The position numbers and the translations under genes were made by a program. The notes under the pieces are model-generated. The model saw only the letters and a program-made list of their open reading frames with translations. It was not told the DNA's origin and searched no databases. A DNA stretch of 64,000 nucleotides from Pseudomonas putida (GTDB taxonomy: Bacteria; Pseudomonadota; Gammaproteobacteria; Pseudomonadales; Pseudomonadaceae), in NCBI RefSeq assembly GCF_022627325.1, contig NZ_JAETZZ010000004.1, positions 124,001 through 188,000 on the forward strand, written 5' to 3'. Of this stretch, positions 10,044 through 19,573 are shown piece by piece (positions within the stretch are counted from its first letter, which is position 1; every line of letters begins with the position of its first letter).

Positions 10044-11483
10044 ATGAGCCAGATGTTATCCACCGTCAGCGAGCAGCTCCTGGCCCCAGGCGGATTGACC
10101 CTGGACAGCCTGCAGGCTGTACTGGGCGAGTTGGCCGGGCCGGGCATCGACGCCGCCGACCTGTACTTCCAGGGCCAGATCTCGGAAACCTGGGCGCTGG
10201 AGGACGGCATTGTCAAAGAGGGCAGCTTCAACCTTGACCAAGGCGTGGGCGTGCGTGCCCAGTCGGGTGAGAAAACCGGTTTCGCCTACAGCAACGCGAT
10301 CAACCTCGAGGCTCTGACTTCGGCAGCCCGGGCGGCGCGGTCGATTTCCCGCGCCGGGCAGAACGGCACCGTTCAGGCGTTCCGCAGCCAGGACGTGACG
10401 GCCCTGTATGCCCCGGATAACCCGCTGGACGTGCTTAGCCGTGCTGAAAAGGTCGAGCTGCTCAAGCGTGTCGATGCCGCCACACGGGCGCTCGACCCGC
10501 GTATCCAGCAGGTCAGCGTGAGCATGGCCGGGGTGTGGGAGCGCATTCTGATCGCTGCGGCCGACGGCAGCCTGGCCGCTGACGTGCGGCCGCTGGTGCG
10601 CTTCAACGTCAGTGTCATCGTCGAGCACAATGGTCGGCGTGAACGGGGCGGGCAGGGCGGCGGCGGGCGTACCGACTACCGCTTCTTCACCGAGGAGCGG
10701 GTCATGGGTTATGCCCGTGAGGCGCTGCGCCAGGCCTTGGTGAACCTGGAGGCCATTCCTGCCCCAGCGGGCACCTTGCCGGTGGTGTTGGGTTCCGGCT
10801 GGTCGGGTGTGCTGTTGCATGAAGCGGTCGGCCACGGCCTGGAAGGCGATTTCAACCGTAAGGGCAGCTCGGCGTTCAGTGGCCGGATCGGCGAGAAGGT
10901 GGCTTCGAGCCTGTGCACTATCGTGGACGATGGCACCCTCGAGGGCCGTCGCGGCTCGCTGAGCGTCGACGACGAGGGCACGCCGACCGAATGCACGACG
11001 CTGATCGAGAACGGCGTGCTCAAGGGCTACATGCAAGACAAACTCAATGCACGCCTGATGGGGATGGCCGTGACCGGTAACGGCCGCCGCGAATCCTATG
11101 CCCACCTGCCGATGCCGCGCATGACCAACACCTACATGCGTGCCGGCGAAAGCGACCCGCAGGAAATCATCGCTTCGGTGAAGAAAGGGATCTATTGCGC
11201 CAACCTGGGCGGTGGCCAGGTGGACATCACCAGCGGCAAGTTCGTGTTCTCGACCAGCGAAGCCTATCTGATCGAAGACGGCAAGATCACCGCACCGGTC
11301 AAAGGCGCGACACTGATCGGCAACGGGCCCGAGGCCATGAGCCGAGTGTCGATGGTCGGTAACGATCTTGCGTTGGACAGCGGCGTGGGGACGTGCGGCA
11401 AGGATGGGCAATCGGTGCCGGTAGGGGTAGGCCAGCCAACCTTGAAGCTGGACGCGATCACCGTCGGTGGTACCGGCGCGTGA
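10044..11483 (+). CDS. tldD: Metalloprotease TldD
   Basis: TldD is the catalytic subunit of the TldD/TldE heterodimeric metalloprotease, which degrades unfolded peptides and in other systems matures microcins and antitoxins. The 479-residue protein has the zinc motif HEAVGH within [13 protein letters not shown] around residue 260. ATG 10044 has GGAG 5 nt upstream; GTG 10038 is an in-frame alternative. Its partner pmbA/tldE lies 0.7 kb downstream, separated by the opposite-strand darP. No link to the bacteriocin at 55.7 kb is implied by position. Confidence 0.96.
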   Translation: MSQMLSTVSEQLLAPGGLTLDSLQAVLGELAGPGIDAADLYFQGQISETWALEDGIVKEGSFNLDQGVGVRAQSGEKTGFAYSNAINLEALTSAARAARSISRAGQNGTVQAFRSQDVTALYAPDNPLDVLSRAEKVELLKRVDAATRALDPRIQQVSVSMAGVWERILIAAADGSLAADVRPLVRFNVSVIVEHNGRRERGGQGGGGRTDYRFFTEERVMGYAREALRQALVNLEAIPAPAGTLPVVLGSGWSGVLLHEAVGHGLEGDFNRKGSSAFSGRIGEKVASSLCTIVDDGTLEGRRGSLSVDDEGTPTECTTLIENGVLKGYMQDKLNARLMGMAVTGNGRRESYAHLPMPRMTNTYMRAGESDPQEIIASVKKGIYCANLGGGQVDITSGKFVFSTSEAYLIEDGKITAPVKGATLIGNGPEAMSRVSMVGNDLALDSGVGTCGKDGQSVPVGVGQPTLKLDAITVGGTGA

Positions 11484-11524
11484 TGCATGCCCCGGGGCTG
11501 CAGGGCAGCCCCAGGTGGCGGGGG

Positions 11525-12046
11525 TCAGCGCAGGCCGCGCTGCAGTTCGTCGAGGTCGCGGATGTACTTGAAGACCTTGCGCGCAGCGGCAGGCGGCTTG
11601 TTCCGCGCCTTCTCGTGCTGGGCATGACGGATAAGCGAACGCAGCTGCTGACGGTCGGTGTCGGGGTATTCGTTGACGAAGCGTTCAAGGTCCTCGTCAT
11701 TACCGTCGATCAGGCGGTCCCGCCAGCGCTCCAGGTTGTGGAAGCGTTCGTTGTACTGGCGGCTGGAGCTGTCGATCTGCTCGAGCACCGCGTGGATGGC
11801 GTCCAGGTCCTGGTCGCGCATCAGTTTGCCGACGAACGACATATGCCGTTTGCGTGCGCCATGGGCGGTGTGCTTGCAGGCTTCGGCCAAGGCTTTGCGC
11901 AGCTCATCGGTCAACGGCAGGCGCGCCAGGGTATCGGCCTTGACCGTAGTCAGGCGTTCGCCGAGTTCGACCAGCGCATGCAACTCGCGCTTGATCTGGG
12001 TTTTGCTTTTTTCGCCGTCGAAGGCGTCGTCGTATGAATCAACCAT
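11525..12046 (-). CDS. darP: Ribosome biogenesis factor DarP (YjgA, DUF615)
   Basis: DarP/YjgA associates with late 50S ribosomal precursors. The 173-residue, highly charged helical protein starts [22 protein letters not shown] and contains the family-typical [19 protein letters not shown] and ERWRDRLI segments. The open frame continues upstream to 12838, but that part is the antisense of pmbA; ATG 12046 matches the family start. It is a single gene placed opposite and between tldD and pmbA, divergent from pmbA. Confidence 0.93.
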   Translation of the reverse strand: MVDSYDDAFDGEKSKTQIKRELHALVELGERLTTVKADTLARLPLTDELRKALAEACKHTAHGARKRHMSFVGKLMRDQDLDAIHAVLEQIDSSSRQYNERFHNLERWRDRLIDGNDEDLERFVNEYPDTDRQQLRSLIRHAQHEKARNKPPAAARKVFKYIRDLDELQRGLR

Positions 12047-12202
12047 GGTGCGCAGTCCGCTTGAGTTGTATGAAAAGTCGCCGCGCAGGCACTTTTCGTA
12101 GAAGGCATAGAAATTGCCGCCATGATAACCACCCGGGGGCCGCTTGTCCGGCCCGGTCGTAGAATGACCCTCGCCGAATGCAGAATTTGAGTGGAGAAAA
12201 CC

Positions 12203-13549
12203 ATGAGTGCAGTCCAGAGCGTAGGCCCCAAGGACCTGCCAGCATTGCAGGAGCAGGTCGAAGCGATCATCGCCGAGGCGCGCCGGCAGGGTGCCAGCGC
12301 CTGCGAAGTGGCGGTGTCGCTGGAGCAGGGCTTGTCCACCACGGTGCGTCAGCGTGAGGTCGAGACGGTAGAGTTCAACCGCGACCAGGGCTTTGGCATC
12401 ACCCTCTATGTCGGCCAGCGCAAGGGCTCGGCCAGTACCTCGGCCAGTGGCCCTGAGGCCATTCGCGAAACCGTTGCCGCCGCCCTGGCCATTGCCAGGC
12501 ACACCTCCGAAGACGATTGCTCGGGGCTGGCTGATGCGGCACTGATGGCGCGCGAGATTCCGGACCTGGACCTTTACCATGACTGGGATCTGGAGCCCGA
12601 GAAAGCCATCGAGATGGCCCTGGCCTGCGAGGCGGCGGCATTCGACGCTGACCCGCGCATTCTCAACGCCGATGGCACCACCCTCAATACCCACCAGGGC
12701 TGCCGTGTCTATGGCAACAGCCATGGCTTCATCGGCGGTTACGCCTCGACCCGGCACAGCCTGAGCTGCGTGATGATCGCTGAAGGTGAAGGCCAGATGC
12801 AGCGTGATTACTGGTATGACGTCAACCGCCAGGGCCACCTATTGGCCGACCCGCGCAGCATTGGCCAGCGCGCTGCACAGCGCGCAGCCAGCCGGCTCGG
12901 TGCGCGTCCGGTCAAGACATGCGAAGTGCCGGTGCTGTTCTCCGCCGAGCTGGCCGGTGGCCTGTTCGGCAGCTTTCTGTCGGCCATCTCGGGTGGCAAC
13001 CTGTACCGCAAGTCGTCGTTCCTCGAGGGTGCCCTTGGCCAGCGGCTGTTCCCCAGCTGGCTGACGCTGGATGAGCGCCCGCATATTCCGCGTGCCCTTG
13101 GCAGCGCGGCGTTCGACGGTGATGGCCTGGCGACCTATGCCAAGCCGTTCGTCGACAAAGGGGAGCTGGTCTCTTACCTGCTGGGTACCTATTCCGGTCG
13201 CAAGCTCGGCTTGCCAAGTACGGCCAACTCCGGGGGTGTGCACAACCTGTACGTCACCCATGGCATCGAAGACCAGGCGGCCCTGATCCGCCGCATGGGG
13301 CGCGGTTTGCTGGTGACCGAGCTGATGGGCCATGGCCTGAACATGGTCACAGGCGACTACTCGCGGGGTGCTGCAGGTTTCTGGGTCGAGAATGGCGAGA
13401 TTCAGCATGCGGTGCAGGAAGTGACGATTGCCGGCAACATGAAGGACATGTTCCAGCAGATTGTCGCGATTGGCAGTGATCTTGAAACCCGCAGCAATAT
13501 CCACACGGGCTCGGTGTTGATCGAGCGGATGACCGTTGCAGGTAGCTGA
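12203..13549 (+). CDS. pmbA: Metalloprotease subunit PmbA/TldE
   Basis: PmbA (TldE) is the partner of TldD. It shares the fold but lacks the HExxxH zinc site, which agrees with the absence of that motif here. The 448-residue protein has the family features [26 protein letters not shown] and a C-terminal [17 protein letters not shown] block. ATG 12203 follows GGAG at 6 nt; GTG 12191 in frame is less likely. A strong intrinsic terminator follows directly. Confidence 0.96.
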   Translation: MSAVQSVGPKDLPALQEQVEAIIAEARRQGASACEVAVSLEQGLSTTVRQREVETVEFNRDQGFGITLYVGQRKGSASTSASGPEAIRETVAAALAIARHTSEDDCSGLADAALMAREIPDLDLYHDWDLEPEKAIEMALACEAAAFDADPRILNADGTTLNTHQGCRVYGNSHGFIGGYASTRHSLSCVMIAEGEGQMQRDYWYDVNRQGHLLADPRSIGQRAAQRAASRLGARPVKTCEVPVLFSAELAGGLFGSFLSAISGGNLYRKSSFLEGALGQRLFPSWLTLDERPHIPRALGSAAFDGDGLATYAKPFVDKGELVSYLLGTYSGRKLGLPSTANSGGVHNLYVTHGIEDQAALIRRMGRGLLVTELMGHGLNMVTGDYSRGAAGFWVENGEIQHAVQEVTIAGNMKDMFQQIVAIGSDLETRSNIHTGSVLIERMTVAGS

Positions 13550-13577
13550 AACCCTGAAGCGTTGAGCGAAAACCTCG

Positions 13578-13606
13578 AAACCCGGCCCTGTGCCGGGTTT
13601 TTTATT
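13578..13606 (+). terminator. Intrinsic terminator after pmbA
   Basis: The CCCGGC stem pairs with GCCGGG around a CCTGT loop and is followed by a run of six T's (13598–13603). It separates pmbA from the iron-regulated operon that follows. Confidence 0.88.
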
Positions 13607-13644
13607 TGCTCAATCCGCGCTTGAAGTGATTACATTTATCATTT

Positions 13645-13663
13645 AATAATGAATATCATTACC
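13645..13663 (+). promoter_or_regulatory. Fur box upstream of fagA–fumC–orfX–sodA
   Basis: The 19-mer AATAATGAATATCATTACC matches the classical Fur consensus GATAATGATAATCATTATC at 15 of 19 positions by direct comparison. It lies about 15 nt upstream of the fagA start, in a promoter-like position. The homologous fagA–fumC–orfX–sodA operon of P. aeruginosa is known to be Fur/iron regulated, so repression by iron-loaded Fur is expected here. Confidence 0.85.
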
Positions 13664-13677
13664 CAAAAGCACCGGTG

Positions 13678-14079
13678 ATGATGTTCATGAAACCCGTCCT
13701 GCGCGAACTGCCTTACCTGGAAAACTGGCGCTGGCTCAGCCGGCGCATCCGCTGCGCGCTCGAGCCCGACGAGCCGCGCCTGATCGAGCACTATCTGGCC
13801 GAAGGCCGCTACCTGGCGTGCTGCACGGATACCTCGCCATGGACCGTGGCGCTCACCTCGTTCCGCCTGCTGCTGGATACCGCCTGCGATCGCATGTTGC
13901 CATGGCATTGGCGTTGCCAGTGCCTGGATCAGGCCTGGCGCCCCCTGCTTGAGCTGCGCAAGCTCGACCGCCGCGAACAGAACCAGCGCTGGCAACCCTA
14001 CGCCCTGCAACTGGCCAACTGCCGGTTGCTGCCGTCCATTTCCCCCGATGAACTGATGCAAGGATTTGATGATGAGTGA
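13678..14079 (+). CDS. fagA: FagA-like protein (Fur-associated gene, unknown function)
   Basis: This is the first gene of an iron-responsive operon. The product is about 130 residues, rich in Trp, Arg and Cys (RWLSRRIRCALE, CTDTSPWTV, WHWRCQCLDQAWRPLL). It has no signal peptide or membrane segment and its biochemical role is unknown. Start choice is uncertain among ATG 13678, 13681 and 13687; no strong ribosome-binding site is seen. Its stop overlaps the start of fumC by about 8 bp, so the two are translationally coupled. The name follows the P. aeruginosa operon with the same order. Confidence 0.72.
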   Translation: MMFMKPVLRELPYLENWRWLSRRIRCALEPDEPRLIEHYLAEGRYLACCTDTSPWTVALTSFRLLLDTACDRMLPWHWRCQCLDQAWRPLLELRKLDRREQNQRWQPYALQLANCRLLPSISPDELMQGFDDE

Positions 14080-15448
14080 TACCCGTATCGAGCGTGACAG
14101 CATGGGTGAATTGCAGGTGCCGGCTCAGGCCCTGTATGGCGCCCAGACCCAGCGCGCGGTCGACAACTTCCCGATCAGCGGCCAGCGTATGCCGGCCCAG
14201 TTCATTCGTGCCCTGCTGTTGGCCAAGGCGGCTGCCGCCAAGGCCAACATCGAGCTGGAGCAGATTTCTGCCGCCCAGGGCCAAGCCATCGTCAAGGCGG
14301 TCGAGCAACTGCTCGCCGAAGACTTCATCCAGCACTTCCCGGTGGACGTGTACCAGACCGGCTCCGGCACCAGCTCGAACATGAATGCCAACGAGGTGAT
14401 CGCCACGCTGGCCAGCCGCCTGCTCGGTGAGCCGGTCAATGCCAACGACCACGTCAACTGCGGCCAGAGCAGCAACGACATCATCCCGACTACCATTCAC
14501 GTCAGCGCTGCACTGGCGCTGCATGAGCAGTTGCTGCCCGCCCTGGCTCACCTGGTTCAGGTGATCGAGGCCAAGTCGGTGCAAGTGCATCAGTACGTGA
14601 AGACTGGCCGTACCCACCTGATGGATGCCATGCCGGTGCGCATGAGCCAGGTGCTCGATGGCTGGGCGGCACAGATCAATGGCGCCAAGGCGCATATCGA
14701 AGCGACCCTGCCGAGCCTGCAGGCCCTGGCCCAAGGTGGCACTGCCGTGGGCACCGGGATCAACGCCCACCCGCAATTCGCCGTAGGCTTCGCTCGCCAG
14801 CTGAGCGGCCTCACCCAGGTCGAGTTCACCCCCGGCCAGAACCTGTTCGCCCTGATCGGCTCCCAGGACACCGCCGTGGCGCTGTCCGGCCAGCTCAAAA
14901 CCACTGCCGTGGCACTGATGAAAATCGCCAACGACCTGCGCTGGATGAATTCCGGGCCGCTCGCAGGCCTCGGTGAGATCGAACTTCAAGCCCTGCAGCC
15001 TGGCTCCTCGATCATGCCGGGCAAGGTCAACCCGGTTATCCCGGAAGCCACCGCCATGGTCGCCGCCCAGGTGATCGGCAACGACGCGACCATCGCCGTT
15101 GCCGGGCAGTCGGGCAACTTCGAGCTGAACGTGATGCTGCCGGTGATAGCCCGCAACCTGCTGGAGAGCATCGAGCTGATGGCCAACGCCAGCCGCCTGC
15201 TGGCCGACCAGGCCATCGCCAGCTTCAAGGTCAATGAGGGCAAGCTCAAGGAAGCCCTGGCGCGCAACCCGATCCTGGTCACCGCGCTGAACCCGATCAT
15301 CGGCTACCTCAAGGCCGCCGAGATCGCCAAGACCGCGTACAAGCAGGGCCGGCCGATCATCGACGTGGCGCTGGAGCATACCGACCTGTCGCGCGATCAG
15401 CTCGAAGCGCTGCTGGACCCGGAAAAACTCACCGCTGGGGGCATCTGA
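14072..15448 (+). CDS. fumC: Fumarate hydratase class II (iron-independent)
   Basis: FumC interconverts fumarate and L-malate without an iron-sulfur cluster, replacing class I fumarase when iron is scarce or superoxide damages clusters. The 458-residue protein begins MSDTRIERDSMGELQVP, has TGSGTSSNMNANEV, and carries the fumarase/aspartase signature GSSIMPGKVN around residue 310. ATG 14072 is 7 nt after AAGGA; ATG 14069 is an alternative. Its position under a Fur box, with Mn-SOD downstream, fits an iron-sparing and superoxide-defence operon. Confidence 0.96.
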   Translation: MSDTRIERDSMGELQVPAQALYGAQTQRAVDNFPISGQRMPAQFIRALLLAKAAAAKANIELEQISAAQGQAIVKAVEQLLAEDFIQHFPVDVYQTGSGTSSNMNANEVIATLASRLLGEPVNANDHVNCGQSSNDIIPTTIHVSAALALHEQLLPALAHLVQVIEAKSVQVHQYVKTGRTHLMDAMPVRMSQVLDGWAAQINGAKAHIEATLPSLQALAQGGTAVGTGINAHPQFAVGFARQLSGLTQVEFTPGQNLFALIGSQDTAVALSGQLKTTAVALMKIANDLRWMNSGPLAGLGEIELQALQPGSSIMPGKVNPVIPEATAMVAAQVIGNDATIAVAGQSGNFELNVMLPVIARNLLESIELMANASRLLADQAIASFKVNEGKLKEALARNPILVTALNPIIGYLKAAEIAKTAYKQGRPIIDVALEHTDLSRDQLEALLDPEKLTAGGI

Positions 15449-15475
15449 CCCGCGTCAGCGCCCAGGAGGCCTGTC

Positions 15476-15937
15476 ATGCAGCACTGGAAACGCACCACCG
15501 AGGCCGCCAACCGGCTGTTCGACCAGGGCGAGCTGGTCGATGCCCGGGAACTGTACCTGCAAGCCCTGGCGCTGGCCCAGGTGCTGTTCGAGCGCTGGCA
15601 TGACGTCGACGAAGCAGTGGCCGCTTTGGTCATTGCCCACCACAACCTGGCCGACCTGCACCTGCGCCTGAACCAGCCGCATGAGAGCGCCGACTACCTG
15701 TGCGCCATTCATCAGCGCCTGCTCCAGGCCAGCCAGGAAGCGCGCCTGCCGCAGGCGCTGCGTGATGCCGCGCTGCGCCACAGCGGGCGCACCTACACCC
15801 AATTGCTGAGCTTCATTGCCGAATACGGGCAGTATCCGCGCGCCGAGCGCCTGCTCTATCGTCGTGCGCCCTTGGCCAGTGGACTGGCTGCCCAGACGGA
15901 CCTGCCGCCCCCAACCCCCGCTTACGGAATCCATTGA
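15476..15937 (+). CDS. Hypothetical helical protein between fumC and sodA (OrfX)
   Basis: This 153-residue protein of unknown function starts [20 protein letters not shown]. The first 60 residues read as a tetratricopeptide-like helical pair ([28 protein letters not shown]), followed by more amphipathic helices ([26 protein letters not shown]). A strong AGGAGG lies 6 nt before ATG 15476. Its stop is one base before the sodA start, so translation is probably coupled. It matches the position of orfX in the P. aeruginosa operon. Confidence 0.8.
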   Translation: MQHWKRTTEAANRLFDQGELVDARELYLQALALAQVLFERWHDVDEAVAALVIAHHNLADLHLRLNQPHESADYLCAIHQRLLQASQEARLPQALRDAALRHSGRTYTQLLSFIAEYGQYPRAERLLYRRAPLASGLAAQTDLPPPTPAYGIH

Positions 15938-15938
15938 T

Positions 15939-16550
15939 ATGTCTCATACCTTGCCTGCTTTGCCCTATGCCTACGATGCGCTGGAACCGCATATCGATAC
16001 CCAGACCATGGAGATACACCACACCAAGCACCACCAGACTTACGTCAACGGCCTCAATGCTGCAGTCGAAGGTACCCAGTGGGCTGACTGGCCGGTTGAG
16101 AAGCTGGTTGCTGCGGTCAAACAGTTGCCAGAAAACCTGCGAGGGGCGGTGACCAACCACGGCGGTGGTCACGCCAACCATTCGCTGTTCTGGAAAGTCA
16201 TGTCGCCCAAAGGTGGCGGCCAGCCACAGGACTTGGTGGCCAAGGCCATCGCGGCTGAGCTGGGTGGTTTCGAGGCGTTCAAGGAGGCCTTCACCAAAGC
16301 CGCGCTGACCCGCTTCGGCAGCGGCTGGGCCTGGCTCAGCGTGAACGGTGAGCAGAAGCTCGTGGTGGAGAGCAGCGGCAACCAGGACAGCCCGCTGATG
16401 CACGGCAACACACCGATCCTCGGCCTGGATGTGTGGGAGCATGCCTACTACTTGAAGTACCAGAACCGTCGCCCGGAATACATTGGGGCTTTCTACAACG
16501 TAATTGACTGGGCCGAAGTGGAACGCCGTTATATCGAAGCCAGCCAATGA
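15939..16550 (+). CDS. sodA: Manganese superoxide dismutase
   Basis: SodA dismutates superoxide in the cytoplasm. The 203-residue protein has the ligand segments [20 protein letters not shown] and [11 protein letters not shown]. The [10 protein letters not shown] form and [13 protein letters not shown] are those of Mn-type rather than Fe-type enzymes. The frame is open upstream to 15816, but ATG 15939 gives the conserved start [20 protein letters not shown]. It is the last gene of the Fur-box operon, consistent with induction when iron (and hence Fe-SOD) is limiting. Confidence 0.96.
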   Translation: MSHTLPALPYAYDALEPHIDTQTMEIHHTKHHQTYVNGLNAAVEGTQWADWPVEKLVAAVKQLPENLRGAVTNHGGGHANHSLFWKVMSPKGGGQPQDLVAKAIAAELGGFEAFKEAFTKAALTRFGSGWAWLSVNGEQKLVVESSGNQDSPLMHGNTPILGLDVWEHAYYLKYQNRRPEYIGAFYNVIDWAEVERRYIEASQ

Positions 16551-17455
16551 GTCGGACCGGTATGCGTTCAGAGGTGATGTCTGTCAGTAGTGTGCGCCTG
16601 TTCCGGCTGGCACTGGGTACTGTGCTGCTCTTGGTAGGCACGGCCCTGCTGGTGGTCCGGGGCATCGCCTGGCTGGACCTGGATCCGCGCATGTTGCGTG
16701 CCCTCGAGGGCGGCGCATTGTGCGCGCTGGGAACAGCGCTGGGCGCAGTACCGGTGCTGGTGATTCGGAATATGCCGGTGGCCCTGGCCGATACCTTGTT
16801 GGGTTTCGGTGCCGGTGTGATGCTGGCGGCGACGGCGTTCTCGCTGATCATTCCTGGCCTGGATGCCGCTCAGTCCATCGGATTCAGCCCCTGGGGGGCG
16901 GGTGGCCTGGTCAGCTTCGGCCTGTTGTTCGGTGCGATGTGCCTGTTCGTCGTCGATCTGAAAGTGTCCGGTGCTTCGCCCGAGGCCTTGGTCGGCACCG
17001 GGAACCAACCGGTGATTGCAGCGCGGATCTGGCTGTTCGTGATCGCGATCATCGCCCACAACATCCCCGAAGGCATGGCCATCGGCGTGTCGGCCGGGGG
17101 CGGCATGACCGATGCTGACAGCCTCGCCATGGGCATTGCCTTGCAGGATGTTCCCGAAGGATTGGTCATTGCGCTGGTGCTGGCGGGGGCGGGGATGCCT
17201 CGGTTCAAGGCGTTTCTGATCGGTGCGGCGTCGGGGTTGGTAGAACCACTGGCAGCGGTGGTCTGTGCCTGGCTGGTGAATGTCGCCGAACTGCTGTTAC
17301 CGCTGGGCCTGGCCTGTGCAGCCGGGGCCATGCTGCTGGTGGTGACCCAGGAAATCATCCCCGAGTCGCGCAGCAATGGGCATCACCGTCTGGCCAGCCT
17401 CGGCCTGTGCGTCGGTTTTTGCTTGATGATGGTGATGGACACGGCGATGTCTTGA
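16547..17455 (+). CDS. ZIP family divalent metal transporter
   Basis: This is a 302-residue polytopic membrane protein of the ZIP family. It has the hallmark HNIPEG (His171) in one helix and DVPEGL in the next, which form the binuclear metal site. About eight membrane segments are visible. The ATG at 16547 overlaps the sodA stop; ATG 16562 or 16577 are alternatives. Tight coupling to the Mn-SOD gene suggests import of a divalent metal, possibly manganese or zinc. The substrate is inferred from context only. Confidence 0.88.
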   Translation: MSRTGMRSEVMSVSSVRLFRLALGTVLLLVGTALLVVRGIAWLDLDPRMLRALEGGALCALGTALGAVPVLVIRNMPVALADTLLGFGAGVMLAATAFSLIIPGLDAAQSIGFSPWGAGGLVSFGLLFGAMCLFVVDLKVSGASPEALVGTGNQPVIAARIWLFVIAIIAHNIPEGMAIGVSAGGGMTDADSLAMGIALQDVPEGLVIALVLAGAGMPRFKAFLIGAASGLVEPLAAVVCAWLVNVAELLLPLGLACAAGAMLLVVTQEIIPESRSNGHHRLASLGLCVGFCLMMVMDTAMS

Positions 17456-17474
17456 GTTGGCATCAACTGCCCTG

Positions 17475-17538
17475 TCACCGGTAAGCCGGCCCCCCGAATC
17501 GGCAGTCCACGATGAGGGCGTCGGCTTGCCAGCGATGA
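17475..17538. repeat. Degenerate REP-like inverted pair
   Basis: GTAAGCCGGCC and GTCGGCTTGCC face each other between the convergent ZIP gene and ptsO, resembling a decayed copy of the intact REP pairs elsewhere in the window. It may serve as a weak bidirectional 3' end. Confidence 0.5.
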
Positions 17539-17559
17539 GACCAGCCTGGAGTTAGGGGC

Positions 17560-17832
17560 TTATTCGCCTTCGTCGAAGTAGTTGTTGATCAGGGCTACCA
17601 GCGCTTCCAGTGCGTCGTTGTCCTGCTCGCCTTCAGTGTGCAGGTGCACCTGGGTGCCTTTGCCTGCCGCCAACATCATCACGGCCATGATGCTCTTGCC
17701 GTCCACCAGCTTGTCTGGTGCGCGGCCCACCCGCACCTGGCAGGGGAAGCGCCCGGCCACGCCGACGAACTTGGCGGCCGCCCGGGCATGCAGGCCCAGC
17801 TTGTTGATGATGGTGATTTCGCGGGCGGGCAT
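17560..17832 (-). CDS. ptsO: Nitrogen-PTS phosphocarrier NPr
   Basis: NPr is the HPr-like carrier between EI-Ntr (PtsP) and EIIA-Ntr (PtsN) in the regulatory nitrogen PTS. The 90-residue protein has the phospho-accepting His15 in NKLGLHARAAAKFV and the HPr regulatory-type serine (Ser47) in DGKSIMAVM. It is the last gene of the rpoN-associated cluster, 20 bp after rapZ. Confidence 0.96.
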   Translation of the reverse strand: MPAREITIINKLGLHARAAAKFVGVAGRFPCQVRVGRAPDKLVDGKSIMAVMMLAAGKGTQVHLHTEGEQDNDALEALVALINNYFDEGE

Positions 17833-17852
17833 CGGGGTGCTGATCCTGTGGG

Positions 17853-18707
17853 CTAGAGGTCGCGGTGGCGGACCTGGACGTTTTTCAGGGACTGTTGCAA
17901 CAGTTGGCCGAGGCGCTCGGTGAGGTACACCGAGCGGTGGTGGCCGCCTGTGCAGCCAATGGCGATGGTGACATAGGCGCGGTTACTGGCAGCGAAGCGG
18001 GGCAGCCACTTGAGCAGGTAAGTCGAGATGTCGGTAAACATCTCTTCGACATCCGGCTGCGCGGCAAGGTAATCGATAACCGGCTGGTCCAGGCCGGAAT
18101 GCTCACGCAGTTCGGGCTTCCAGTACGGGTTCGGCAGGCAGCGCACATCGAAAACCAGGTCTGCATCGACCGGCATGCCACGCTTGAAGCCGAATGATTC
18201 GACCAGGAATGCGGTGCCCGGCTCAGGCTGATTGAGCAGGCGCAACTTGATCGAGTCGCGCAGCTGGTAAAGGTTGAGGCTGGTGGTGTCGATCTTCAGG
18301 TCGGCAAGATCGGAGATTGGCCCCAGCAATTCGCTTTCCACGCGGATCGCTTCGGCCAGTGAGCGATCCGCATTCGTCAGCGGATGGCGCCGGCGTGTTT
18401 CGGAGAAGCGCTTGAGCAGCGTGTCCTCGTCGGCGTCGAGAAACAGCACATCGCACTGGATATGCCGGCCACGGGCTTCGGCGAGCAGTTCGGGGAAGCG
18501 TGACAGGTGGCTTGGCAGGTTGCGGGCATCGATGGACACTGCCACTTTCGGCTGCAGCAACTCTGTATGGATCAGCGCGTTTTCCGCCAACTGCGGCAGC
18601 AAGCCGGCAGGGAGGTTATCGATACAGTAAAAGCCGTTGTCTTCCAGCACATCGAGGGCGGTACTCTTGCCGGAGCCGGACCGGCCGCTGACGATGATCA
18701 GGCGCAT
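17853..18707 (-). CDS. rapZ: RNase adapter protein RapZ
   Basis: RapZ is a nucleotide-binding protein that in E. coli recruits RNase E to the GlmZ small RNA to control amino-sugar synthesis. The 284-residue product has a P-loop at residues 8–16 (GRSGSGKST) and the conserved C-terminal [16 protein letters not shown]. It lies between ptsN and ptsO with 2- and 20-bp gaps, so it is clearly part of the same operon. Its Pseudomonas target is not deducible from sequence. Confidence 0.95.
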   Translation of the reverse strand: MRLIIVSGRSGSGKSTALDVLEDNGFYCIDNLPAGLLPQLAENALIHTELLQPKVAVSIDARNLPSHLSRFPELLAEARGRHIQCDVLFLDADEDTLLKRFSETRRRHPLTNADRSLAEAIRVESELLGPISDLADLKIDTTSLNLYQLRDSIKLRLLNQPEPGTAFLVESFGFKRGMPVDADLVFDVRCLPNPYWKPELREHSGLDQPVIDYLAAQPDVEEMFTDISTYLLKWLPRFAASNRAYVTIAIGCTGGHHRSVYLTERLGQLLQQSLKNVQVRHRDL

Positions 18708-18709
18708 GT

Positions 18710-19174
18710 TCAGTGCTCGTTCTGTGCGTCCAGGACTACCTGGTACAGGGCCTCGCTGCTGTTGGCGGCACGCAGGCGCTCGCGAACTTCCTTGCGATCC
18801 AGCATGCTGGCGATCTGGCGCAGCAGTTCCAGATGGGCGTCGGTGGCAGCCTCCGGCACCAGCAGGATGAACAGCAGGTCGACAGGCGCGCCATCGATGG
18901 CGTCATAGTCGATCGGAGCATCCAGGTGCAGCAGTGCACTGACGGGAGAAGTGCAGCCTTCGAGGCGGCAGTGAGGTATGGCGATCCCATTGCCGAAGCC
19001 TGTGGAGCCGAGCTTTTCACGAGCGATCAGCTTTTCGAAGACGTCTTGCATCTCCAGCTCGGGGATTTGATCGGCAATCAGGTTGGCGACCTTTTCCAAG
19101 GCGCGCTTCTTACTGCCACCCGGCACGTTCACCAAGGAACGGCCGGGGGTCAGGATGGTTTCAAGTCGGATCAT
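18710..19174 (-). CDS. ptsN: Nitrogen-PTS protein EIIA-Ntr
   Basis: PtsN is the terminal phospho-acceptor of the nitrogen PTS. It regulates sigma-54 promoters, potassium transport and carbon storage through its phosphorylation state. The 154-residue protein has the active His68 in [12 protein letters not shown]. It follows hpf by about 11 bp and overlaps no gene. In P. putida this protein (IIA-Ntr, His68) is known to modulate the toluene-plasmid Pu promoter. Confidence 0.96.
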   Translation of the reverse strand: MIRLETILTPGRSLVNVPGGSKKRALEKVANLIADQIPELEMQDVFEKLIAREKLGSTGFGNGIAIPHCRLEGCTSPVSALLHLDAPIDYDAIDGAPVDLLFILLVPEAATDAHLELLRQIASMLDRKEVRERLRAANSSEALYQVVLDAQNEH

Positions 19175-19185
19175 GGATGAGGGGA

Positions 19186-19494
19186 TCAGCGGGCAGCTGC
19201 ACCTTGCAGCAGACTTTGCTGTTTTTCCTTGTGTTTTTTCAGTTGGCGGTCGAGCTTGTCGGCCAAGGCATCGATCGCTGCATACATGTCTTCGTGTTCG
19301 GCGTTGGCAACCACTTCCGAGCCAGGAATCTGCAGGGTCGCTTCGACCTTCTGCTGCAGCTTCTCGACCTTCATGATGACCTGCACGTTAGTGATCTTGT
19401 CGAAGTGGCTTTCCACGCGGGCGAGCTTTTCAAGCACGTAATCGCGCAGTGGCTGGGTGACTTCTACATGCTGTCCACTGATATTGACTTGCAT
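19186..19494 (-). CDS. hpf: Ribosome hibernation promoting factor
   Basis: HPF binds the 30S decoding centre and drives 100S ribosome dimer formation in stationary phase. The 102-residue protein starts MQVNISGQHVEVTQPLRDYV. ATG 19494 is preceded by AGGAG at the right distance, while the upstream-extended frame has no family similarity. The length fits the short or intermediate HPF type. Gene order rpoN–hpf–ptsN is standard in gamma-proteobacteria. Confidence 0.95.
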   Translation of the reverse strand: MQVNISGQHVEVTQPLRDYVLEKLARVESHFDKITNVQVIMKVEKLQQKVEATLQIPGSEVVANAEHEDMYAAIDALADKLDRQLKKHKEKQQSLLQGAAAR

Positions 19495-19573
19495 ACAGCT
19501 TCTCCTTTGTTGCCCGTGCATAAAGAGGCAGGTCTTGCACCTGCCCCACAAACGCTGTGGCATATCTCAGGGG

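Noticed and set aside
10044..13549. TldD/PmbA as maturation proteases for the bacteriocin at 55.7 kb
   Set aside because: TldD/E process small peptide microcins and similar substrates; S-type bacteriocins need no such step, and the genes are 42 kb apart in conserved core DNA.
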